A DNA stretch of 5,762 nt from Bacillota bacterium (lineage in GTDB: Bacteria; Bacillota; Clostridia; Peptostreptococcales; Thermotaleaceae), in contig JAMNXX010000129.1 of NCBI GenBank assembly GCA_023623095.1, positions 1 to 5,762 of the forward strand. The letters run 5' to 3'. Position numbers and translations under genes: made by a program. The notes beneath the pieces were generated by a model. The model did not search any database, was not told where the DNA came from, and worked only from the letters and a program-made list of their open reading frames with translations. Position 1 is the first letter of the stretch, and the number at the start of each line of letters is the position of its first letter. Positions 1-4,916 of the stretch are shown here, piece by piece.

Positions 1-1167
1 TTGAGGTTCAAATACAGCGCTGAGCGTATGGAGCTTATCGGGGTGATGAATGTTGATGACTTCCGATTCGATTGCTTCTTCGATGCTGAGGGCCCCGAAA
101 AATATTTGGCTGAACCCGTTGATGTTGCAGGAGATATCCGGTGTTTTTTCACCGGCCGGTTTCACAATGCATTTTCCCCCTTGGATCTGAACATCAAAAC
201 ATTGATGATTCCAAGGCGCATATGGATCATCGATCTGGATTGAAAAATGTGTCCGGATGGATTCCGAGAACCGGCAGCCTTCGAGAGCGTTTTTTACACA
301 GACGACGCGTCCGCACATAAAGGGCCGGATTTGAATGAGATTGACCGGGCCCGGTTCGATCATGTCTTTTAAAAAGAGATATGTTTTATCTTTCAAAGGC
401 GCAGGCCAAGATGCTTTGACGGCCTGCGAGCGGTGATTGGTCATAAATCCAAGGAGGGATTTTTTTGCCCAAAGGTTAATATAGCCGATTTCAATTGCCC
501 TCAAAGCATTATCTTTAAGCAAATAGAGGATGTAGCCCGCCGGCTGGTTCTGTTCATCCCAAAGCAGATAAGCATATCCTCCTGCGCATTCCAAATCTTC
601 TAATATCCATTTCCAGCCTTGCCTTGTCCTTTGAACATATCCGTTGTAGCTCTCCAAAAACTTGCTGTATACTTGCTGAAGCGCTTCGATATCCGCATCA
701 TTTTGAGCGTCGACGGGCGTATAATTTCCCATTTTTTTATTTTGTTGACTCAGATTATAAATAGGAACTTCATATACAACTTGGCTGTAGCATAATTCCC
801 AACCATAAGGGCGGTAAAATGTCGTCTCAAAAGGCATCAGAATAGAGATGCTTTGATTTCTAGCATGAATTTCCTCGATGGCCTTGGGCATCAGGATTTG
901 CATGAGCCCTTTGCTTCTGTACGCCGGATCGGTAACGACGCCGACAATATAAGAAGCGGGAAAATCATGATTTCGCACCCTTAGCGTGTAGGGAACGAGC
1001 TGCAGATACGATATCAGCCGATCCTCTATAAAAATTCCCAAAGCGTTTTGCGGATCAAAAACTTCATCGAAATACCAAGTATAAAAAGGTTCATCCGTTT
1101 CAAATGCATATCCCCATAATTTTTTTGCGCTGGGCAGATCCTTTTCCGTTAAAATTTGGGTTTTCAT
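1..1167 (-). CDS. Eis-like GNAT N-acetyltransferase with SCP2-like C-terminal domain (3' end cut by window edge)
   Basis: Seen: an open frame of 389 codons reads from ATG at 1167 to the left edge with no stop, beginning MKTQILTEKDLPSAKKLW. The N-terminal GNAT domain carries an acetyl-CoA pyrophosphate-loop motif, VVTDPAYRSKGLMQ, at about residues 77-90, and an FYRPYGW segment at about 118-124 that matches the FYRxYGW element of the family. A second GNAT-like region covers about 150-285. The last 100 residues (VQIQGGKCIVKP, then NGFSQIFFGALS) match the SCP2-like domain of Eis proteins. Known: Eis enzymes are about 390-410 residues long, cytosolic, and acetylate amines such as aminoglycosides or lysine side chains; their C-terminal carboxylate lies in the active site. 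Inferred: only about ten residues are missing here, typically ending in an INEYF-like tail. AGGAGGTT five bases before the ATG overlaps the stop of the upstream gene, so coupled translation is likely. The substrate is unknown and aminoglycoside resistance should not be assumed. Confidence 0.93.
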   Translation of the reverse strand, partial: MKTQILTEKDLPSAKKLWGYAFETDEPFYTWYFDEVFDPQNALGIFIEDRLISYLQLVPYTLRVRNHDFPASYIVGVVTDPAYRSKGLMQILMPKAIEEIHARNQSISILMPFETTFYRPYGWELCYSQVVYEVPIYNLSQQNKKMGNYTPVDAQNDADIEALQQVYSKFLESYNGYVQRTRQGWKWILEDLECAGGYAYLLWDEQNQPAGYILYLLKDNALRAIEIGYINLWAKKSLLGFMTNHRSQAVKASWPAPLKDKTYLFLKDMIEPGPVNLIQIRPFMCGRVVCVKNALEGCRFSESIRTHFSIQIDDPYAPWNHQCFDVQIQGGKCIVKPAGEKTPDISCNINGFSQIFFGALSIEEAIESEVINIHHPDKLHTLSAVFEPQ

Positions 1168-1176
1168 TTCAACCTC

Positions 1177-2094
1177 CTAGATCAGCACCGCATCGCATTT
1201 TTCAATCATTTTAATCGGGCGATACGAGCTTTTTGCTTTTCTTAAATTTTTTAGCCCCATGTCCTCTTCTCGGTTGATGTAGATGGCATCTTGACAGTCA
1301 TATTTACAGAATTGCTGATTAATGGCTTGATACAATCCACGAATTTTTGCATTTGCTTTTTCCACATGAACCACGACCGTATCATCGTGAAGCTTTCCTG
1401 CTATTGTAAATGCTTCTACCTGATTGTTGATCCGGATAACGCCTCCGCGGTAGCCGGCTTTTTTCATATTGGTCAAGCATTCAAAGATCGCTTCTTCTTC
1501 TAATTCGATCAGCTTTGCCTCCAGCGGGGTGTAGCTTTTTTTCTGAAGCAGGCGGCTGTTAAATTCGAGACAGTCTTTGATCAGATCCTCTGTCAAAGAG
1601 AGGTATTCAAAAGAAAAGGTGCGCATAAAATAATTCCAATGGTTTTTCTTGCGGTGATATTTGCGCCCTTTTAAGGCAACCAAATCTTCTCTTCTATAAA
1701 CATAATCAAAATTGTCCCGATCCGGCGTAAAGACAAATTGACCGGGTTTTGCCTCCTCAAAGAAAGGGATCATTTTTATCGGCATCAGTTTGATTTTAAA
1801 AGGTCTGTCTACCTCGCGAAACCGATCTTTGAGGATATCGATGGTTTCAGAAAGTTGTTGTGGTTCATAATTTTCCTTTGGAAGGGGCGGGAAAATAAAC
1901 AGCTCCTGATCGGGTTCCAAATAATTGATTCCGGAAATGCAGAGCATATCATTGATGATTTCATATCGGAAGTGGTTTAAATTTCTCCACATGAAAAGAC
2001 TTGTGAATGTGAGCCCTGAGGTATCATGACGAAAACCGTTCAAATAGGGTTCTAAAATTGCTTGACTCTCTATTTCAATTTTATTTTGTAACAA
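1177..2094 (-). CDS. DUF2156 protein (phosphatidylglycerol lysyltransferase C-terminal-like acyltransferase fold)
   Basis: The stop is TAG at 1177-1179. From the TTG at 2094 the protein is 305 residues. Seen, numbered from that start: an FTSLFMWR segment near the N-terminus (about 30-37), a basic LKGRKYHRKKNHWNYF stretch at about 141-156, RGGVIRINNQVEAFTIAG at about 216-233, and a C-terminal YINREEDMGLKNLRKAKSSY at about 272-291. These are hallmarks of DUF2156, the domain that in MprF moves lysine from Lys-tRNA to phosphatidylglycerol. Known: stand-alone DUF2156 proteins of about 300 residues lack the MprF membrane domain and most have no proven role. Inferred: a cytosolic GNAT-fold acyl or aminoacyl transferase that works with the downstream Eis-like protein. 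Start choice: AAGGAG lies nine bases before the TTG, and the family N-terminus fits there. ATG at 2103 abuts that site, and ATG at 2151 has only a weak AGGG and would leave a leader of about 16 bases. Either remains possible. Confidence 0.9.
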   Translation of the reverse strand: MLQNKIEIESQAILEPYLNGFRHDTSGLTFTSLFMWRNLNHFRYEIINDMLCISGINYLEPDQELFIFPPLPKENYEPQQLSETIDILKDRFREVDRPFKIKLMPIKMIPFFEEAKPGQFVFTPDRDNFDYVYRREDLVALKGRKYHRKKNHWNYFMRTFSFEYLSLTEDLIKDCLEFNSRLLQKKSYTPLEAKLIELEEEAIFECLTNMKKAGYRGGVIRINNQVEAFTIAGKLHDDTVVVHVEKANAKIRGLYQAINQQFCKYDCQDAIYINREEDMGLKNLRKAKSSYRPIKMIEKCDAVLI

Positions 2095-2103
2095 TAAAGC
2101 CAT

Positions 2104-2109
2104 CTCCTT
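2104..2109 (-). promoter_or_regulatory. Ribosome binding site AAGGAG supporting the TTG start at 2094
   Basis: AAGGAG on the minus strand sits directly against the ATG at 2103, with zero spacing, but nine bases before the TTG at 2094. That spacing favours the TTG as the start of the DUF2156 gene. Confidence 0.55.
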
Positions 2110-2174
2110 TTGTTTGTATCTTTCATGTGTCAGCAAAACAGCAATGCTCATTTTTTAATACCCTAAACAAATCT

Positions 2175-2204
2175 ATTGTAACCAAAAAAACATATTTTTT
2201 TCAA
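2175..2204 (-). promoter_or_regulatory. Sigma-A-type promoter of the DUF2156/Eis-like operon
   Basis: On the minus strand, TTGAAA (2199-2204) and TACAAT (2175-2180) are separated by 18 bases of mostly A and T. Transcription would start near 2167, giving a leader of about 73 bases to the TTG at 2094. No operator-like palindrome overlaps it, so regulation is not evident. Confidence 0.7.
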
Positions 2205-2345
2205 GTTTTGTTAATATTGTATCTTACGAATATACAAAATGTGCAGCTAGTAGTTGGAAGGATTCATGGAAAGCACATCTGGTTCCAATAAAAGATTCGA
2301 GAAAAGCAGCTTTTCAAAATTTCTAAAAATCCTACCGCTGTCTAC

Positions 2346-2360
2346 TGGACATCCTGTCCA
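2346..2360. repeat. Perfect short hairpin TGGACA-TCC-TGTCCA
   Basis: The six-base arms are perfect inverted copies around a TCC loop. On the plus strand an ATATATTTT tract follows, but no plus-strand gene reads toward it, so a terminator role is unlikely. It lies just before the GTAGGGGC repeat and may belong to the same element. Confidence 0.45.
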
Positions 2361-2367
2361 ATATATT

Positions 2368-2433
2368 TTGTAGGGGCGAGCTCCGCTCGCCCGAGACGAA
2401 TGTACGGGCGGTCGAATGAACTGCCCCTACCAA
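2368..2433. repeat. Palindromic intergenic repeat element with GTAGGGGC/GCCCCTAC ends (REP/MITE-like)
   Basis: Seen: the outer inverted arms GTAGGGGC (2370-2377) and GCCCCTAC (2423-2430) flank two inner hairpins. The first is GGGCGAGC-TCC-GCTCGCCC at 2374-2392, an eight-base perfect stem. The second is GGGCGGT (2406-2412) with ACTGCCC (2420-2426), with one G-U pair. The GC content is far above the AT-rich flanks. Known from general familiarity: elements with TAGGGGCG-type ends and nested hairpins recur many times in intergenic regions of many Clostridia. Inferred: a non-autonomous repeat, probably copied by a transposase encoded elsewhere; as RNA it could fold into a Y shape from either strand. 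It encodes no protein. Copy number cannot be judged from a single window. Confidence 0.72.
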
Positions 2434-2553
2434 TGGTCAAGCCATTATCTTTAAGTGATCAAACAACGCTCGGATGCGTTTTCCGTGAATCTTTCGAATA
2501 ACAACTGCGCATTTTATAAATTTTATACAGCACAAAATGGTTTTTATAGACTC

Positions 2554-2582
2554 AAAAAATGCTGCAAACAAAATTTGCAGCA
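2554..2582 (-). terminator. Rho-independent terminator of the symporter transcript
   Basis: On the minus strand TGCTGCAAA (2574-2582) pairs perfectly with TTTGCAGCA (2560-2568) around a five-base loop, followed at once by six T residues (2554-2559). It lies 80 bases past the symporter stop. Confidence 0.88.
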
Positions 2583-2661
2583 CTTTTCAAAAACGAAATA
2601 TGTTTTTAATTCGAAACAATTTCAAACAATTTTAAAATCGAATTAAGTTTTCAAAACGAAA

Positions 2662-4029
2662 TCAAGCACTGATATCTTTTCCACCGAAATTCTTCTCTTT
2701 TTCCAATTGTGCAAAATAAGCTTTTGTCTCAGCGACAATCACTGTACTCAATCCCAAAAGGCCAATTAAGTTTGGAATTGCCATCAATGCATTGACGATA
2801 TCGGCTAGAATCCAAATCAATTCCAATTTGAGAAAAGCGCCGGAGGCGACCAATACGATAAAGATCCAACGGAAAGCAGGAATCCCTTTCACTCCAAACA
2901 AATACTCCGTGCAGCGTTCCCCATAGTAATTCCAACCCAAAATCGTTGTAAAAGCAAAGAAGATAAGGCCAATCGTAACGATATACTTGCCAAACGCCGG
3001 CAGCCCTGCCTCAAAAGCAGCATTTGTCATCGCCGCTCCTGCCAGATCCGACTTCCAGTATCCTGTTAAAATCAATACCAGACCCGTCATGCTGCATACA
3101 ATAATCGTATCGAAGAATGTTCCGGTCATGGAGATCAATCCTTGTCGAACACAGGACTTTGTCTTTGCAGCAGCTGCTGCGATCGGAGCACTTCCCAAAC
3201 CGGATTCATTGGAGAAGACACCGCGGGCGATTCCGTTTCGCATAGCCATCATGACCGTAGCCCCCAAAAATCCTCCCCCTGCTGCGGTAGGAGTAAAGGC
3301 GCTTTTTAAAACCAATGCAATTGTCTGAGGGATCAGATCAGCATTCATGATAAGGATAATGAGCGATCCGATTACATAGAATACAGCCATGAAAGGAACG
3401 ATCCATTCAGACACTCTCGAAATGCTCTTAATTCCTCCCAGTGTTACCAAGGCTACCAATATTGTAATTACAGCAGCAACCAAGATGATCGGGATATTGA
3501 ATGTAAGGGATACAGCGTCTGTGATCGCATTGACTTGAGGAAATGTGCCGATTCCGAAGAATGCCACACCGATTCCGAAAAGCGCAAATGCTTTTGCGAG
3601 CCATTTGATACCCAATCCTCTTTCAATATAATACATCGGCCCTCCTGACATCTGGCCGTTTTCATCCACAACCCTGTATTTAACAGCCAAAAGACCTTCG
3701 GCATATTTTGTAGCCATCCCGAAGAATGCTGCAACCCACATCCAGAAAAGGGCCCCTGGGCCTCCCGCTTTAATCGCAGTTGCAACACCGACGATATTTC
3801 CTGTGCCGATCGTTGCAGCCAAAGCGGTACACAGAGCAGCAAAACTGGATACATCTCCTTCTCCGTCTTCTTTTTCAAACAAATAGCGAAGAGCCAAAGG
3901 GAGTTTAAATACTTGAAGCAGACCCAATCGAATGGTCAAATAAATCCCTGTTCCTACTAAAAGAATCAACAGAGGTGGTCCCCATACCCAAGAATCGATT
4001 TTGTCCAGGACTTGAATCAGTTGTTCCAT
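2662..4029 (-). CDS. Sodium:alanine/glycine symporter, AGCS family (TC 2.A.25)
   Basis: A complete 455-residue inner-membrane carrier, beginning MEQLIQVLDKIDSWVWGPPL, near the usual 440-480 length. Seen: many hydrophobic segments, ATIGTGNIVGVATAI at about 72-86, the family signature GGPGALFWMWVAAFFG at 89-104, SGGPMYYIERGLG at 128-140, GIARGVFSNESGLGSAPIAA at 266-285, and ILGWNYYGERCTEYLFG at 363-379. Known: AGCS proteins have a LeuT-like fold with about 10-11 helices and move alanine or glycine with sodium (sometimes protons). Inferred: the glycine riboswitch in the leader points to glycine as a substrate or at least the signal; the direction of flow (uptake or removal of excess) cannot be read from the sequence. 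Start: GGGAGGT at 4037-4043 is well spaced before ATG 4029, and the protein aligns from there. The frame is open up to 4218, but that part crosses the leader terminator and is not coding. No gene follows in the operon; a terminator closes it at 2554. Confidence 0.97.
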   Translation of the reverse strand: MEQLIQVLDKIDSWVWGPPLLILLVGTGIYLTIRLGLLQVFKLPLALRYLFEKEDGEGDVSSFAALCTALAATIGTGNIVGVATAIKAGGPGALFWMWVAAFFGMATKYAEGLLAVKYRVVDENGQMSGGPMYYIERGLGIKWLAKAFALFGIGVAFFGIGTFPQVNAITDAVSLTFNIPIILVAAVITILVALVTLGGIKSISRVSEWIVPFMAVFYVIGSLIILIMNADLIPQTIALVLKSAFTPTAAGGGFLGATVMMAMRNGIARGVFSNESGLGSAPIAAAAAKTKSCVRQGLISMTGTFFDTIIVCSMTGLVLILTGYWKSDLAGAAMTNAAFEAGLPAFGKYIVTIGLIFFAFTTILGWNYYGERCTEYLFGVKGIPAFRWIFIVLVASGAFLKLELIWILADIVNALMAIPNLIGLLGLSTVIVAETKAYFAQLEKEKNFGGKDISA

Positions 4030-4036
4030 CTTTAAT

Positions 4037-4043
4037 ACCTCCC
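4037..4043 (-). promoter_or_regulatory. Ribosome binding site that fixes the symporter start
   Basis: GGGAGGT lies seven bases before ATG 4029 on the minus strand. The other in-frame ATGs upstream (for example 4218) have no such site and lie in or before the leader terminator. Confidence 0.85.
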
Positions 4044-4160
4044 ATTTGTTATTGTGTTTTGTTGTTACGTAAAATCGTGAATCGGACAGAAATGGAGATT
4101 TTTTATTCTGAAAACAAAAAGCCATTTGAAAATTGTAAAATTTTCCCATTTCATTATCCA

Positions 4161-4187
4161 ATAAAAGCCAAATCAAAATGATTTGGC
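4161..4187 (-). terminator. Leader intrinsic terminator, expression platform of the glycine riboswitch
   Basis: On the minus strand GCCAAATCA pairs perfectly with TGATTTGGC (4167-4175 and 4179-4187) around a three-base loop, followed by TTTTAT (4161-4166). The stem can extend outward by G-U and A-U pairs into the T tract. It stands between the riboswitch and the symporter start, the usual place for riboswitch-controlled transcription termination. Confidence 0.88.
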
Positions 4188-4237
4188 CTCCAGAATATTG
4201 TGTTGAATATGCTTTCAAAGCACAAAAAAATCATACA

Positions 4238-4313
4238 CTCTGTCCTTTTACCTGAGAGTTTGGCCGAAAAAATCGGTTTGCTCCTTCGGTGCTCTTAAAG
4301 AGTCTCTCCAGAG
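4238..4313 (-). promoter_or_regulatory. Glycine aptamer 2
   Basis: P1 is formed by CUCUG (4309-4313) and CAGAG (4238-4242). Inside are GAGAG, the GCUCUUAAAGAGU-like hairpin region, GCACCGAAGGAGCAAA, a CCGA/UCGG hairpin with a U-rich loop, ACUCUCAGGUA and GGACAGAG. This aptamer is the one joined directly to the expression platform. Confidence 0.92.
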
Positions 4314-4321
4314 GCTCGTCC

Positions 4322-4398
4322 GATAATGGTCATCTCCCGCATAGGGTACCTGAAAGATTTACTTCTTCGGTGGATCCAAAGATCGCTCTCCCATTATC
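4322..4398 (-). promoter_or_regulatory. Glycine aptamer 1
   Basis: The closing helix P1 is eight perfect pairs, GAUAAUGG (4391-4398) with CCAUUAUC (4322-4329). Inside are GAGAGC, a GAUC-UUUG-GAUC hairpin, CCACCGAAG, AAGUAAA and UUUCAGGUA, then GGGAGAUGACC. The short third helix is usual for first aptamers. Confidence 0.9.
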
Positions 4399-4428
4399 TT
4401 CATCCGAAAATATTTACTTTTCGTGGAT

Positions 4429-4457
4429 ATTTTAACACTCAATTGAAATTGGATCAA
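4429..4457 (-). promoter_or_regulatory. Sigma-A-type promoter of the riboswitch/symporter transcript
   Basis: On the minus strand TTGATC (4452-4457) and TAAAAT (4429-4434) are 17 bases apart. Transcription would begin near 4422, just upstream of the bases needed for the leader-linker kink-turn. A rival pair is a TTGACT further upstream (near 4470) with TCCAAT as -10, a poorer match. Confidence 0.65.
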
Positions 4458-4786
4458 TACCCATCCCAAAAGTCAAAAGATTCTAAACAAAAAGCATCGA
4501 TACAGCCACCGGCGCCAAAATTTGCTCTAAACATGCCCCCGATTACGATTCATGCACCATTCAGGATTTTTAAACATACAATATAATACATAATATTTTA
4601 TCTGGAAATGAATTGCATCTGCAGTTCACCCCATAAAACACTTATAGACTGAAGTATGTAGAAGCGATTTGCCCAAAAAGTCAGAGGGAGAAAAGGATTT
4701 CAAGGCGGCTGCATATTTTGTCCGGTATATAAATATTTGTGCCAAAAATCAAATAGGGAAAACGAATTGAAAAGGGGGAATTTTTT
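4458..4786. other. Intergenic region between divergent symporter and recombinase units
   Basis: I see no convincing gene. A 26-codon minus frame (4454-4534) has an ATG but no usable ribosome binding site. Positions 4570-4610 are very AT-rich. A plus-strand promoter for the small ORF and recombinase should lie in 4600-4770. TATATAAAT at 4726-4734 could serve as a -10, but no good -35 stands 16-18 bases before it. The edge of the mobile element that carries the recombinase probably lies in or near this stretch; I cannot place it. Confidence 0.5.
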
Positions 4787-4912
4787 GTGCTTCAAAAAGA
4801 GAAGGAGAAAGAGTGGACGGTGCTGTCCTATTTTGAAGGGGAGGAGCCATTGGAAGAAGTGTTGATCTGGCTGATATTGCTTTTGTTGAAAACAAAATCG
4901 CAGGAGGGATGA
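4787..4912 (+). CDS. Small 41-residue ORF upstream of and coupled to the recombinase (hypothetical)
   Basis: A GTG start at 4787 is preceded by GGGGG (4774-4778) at a spacing of eight bases. The frame closes at TGA 4910-4912. The product is 41 residues: a charged N-terminus (LQKEKEKEWTVLSYF), an acidic EGEEPLEE stretch at about 18-25, a hydrophobic VLIWLILLLL at 26-35, and a short basic tail. The hydrophobic part is too short for an ordinary membrane helix and could be an amphipathic or packing helix. The recombinase ribosome binding site lies inside its last codons, and the recombinase starts four bases after its stop, so the two are probably translated together. I do not recognise a family. 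Short reading frames directly before serine recombinases occur in clostridial mobile elements, but that is context and does not show a function. It could be merely a leader that sets recombinase translation. Confidence 0.6.
   Translation: MLQKEKEKEWTVLSYFEGEEPLEEVLIWLILLLLKTKSQEG
4902..4908 (+). promoter_or_regulatory. Ribosome binding site AGGAGGG that fixes the recombinase TTG start
   Basis: AGGAGGG ends eight bases before TTG 4917. The nearby ATG at 4909 is in another frame and stops after three codons, so TTG is the best start. The site is embedded in the end of the small ORF. Confidence 0.8.
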
Positions 4913-4916
4913 TTGA

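Larger units (their letters stand above)
2205..2553. other. Intergenic stretch without a gene, holding a palindromic repeat
   Basis: No frame here looks coding. Short readings such as 2455-2646 on the plus strand lack a ribosome binding site, recognisable motifs and normal codon use. The stretch contains a small self-complementary segment GAAAAGC-A-GCTTTTC at 2301-2315, a TGGACA/TGTCCA hairpin at 2346-2360 and the repeat element at 2368-2433. It separates the promoter of the left operon from the end of the symporter transcript; both neighbouring genes are on the minus strand. Confidence 0.6.
4238..4408 (-). promoter_or_regulatory. Tandem glycine riboswitch (gcvT-type, two aptamers)
   Basis: Seen: two copies of the glycine aptamer core in a row on the minus strand, with an eight-base linker GGACGAGC (4314-4321). 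Both copies contain GAGAG near the start, the conserved CACCGAAG, a purine-rich AAGUAAA or GGAGCAAA, and CAGGUA; the second ends in GGACAGAG. Known: this class binds glycine in each aptamer and controls glycine cleavage, synthesis or transport genes. Upstream of the first aptamer UUCG (4405-4408) can pair with CGAG of the linker (4315-4318), leaving GAUGAA opposite GGA, which would suit the leader-linker kink-turn known in tandem glycine riboswitches. The next gene is a sodium:alanine/glycine symporter, a known partner of this riboswitch class. Regulation is most likely by transcription termination at 4161-4187; polarity is not settled. Confidence 0.96.

Noticed and set aside
1..243. Plus-strand open frame of 80 codons at the left edge
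   Set aside because: It is the antisense of the Eis-like SCP2 domain, which is clearly coding on the minus strand.
2455..2646. Plus-strand frame of 63 codons in the gap left of the symporter
   Set aside because: It covers the minus-strand terminator, has no RBS and has a composition typical of AT-rich non-coding DNA.
2584..2662. Two near-identical segments TTTTCAAAAACGAAAT (2584) and TTTTCAAAACGAAAT (2648)
   Set aside because: They are short, A/T-dominated and present only twice, so probably chance or a slippage duplication; not a CRISPR or iteron array.
4030..4218. Extension of the symporter by 63 residues to ATG 4218
   Set aside because: It crosses the leader terminator and the good RBS at 4037-4043, and the extra residues have no resemblance to the family.
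4227..4313. Aptamer 2 plus the following seven-T run read as a terminator by itself
   Set aside because: The T run begins seven bases past the aptamer helix, too far for a classic intrinsic terminator, and a better one stands at 4161-4187.
4454..4534. Minus-strand 26-codon frame starting MFRANFGAGG upstream of the riboswitch promoter
   Set aside because: The only G-rich stretch is jammed against the ATG, and its end overlaps the -35 of the riboswitch promoter. No homology is recognised.
4326..4586. Plus-strand frame of 86 codons opposite the riboswitch
   Set aside because: It lies antisense to the conserved aptamer 1 RNA and has no ribosome binding site or recognisable motif.
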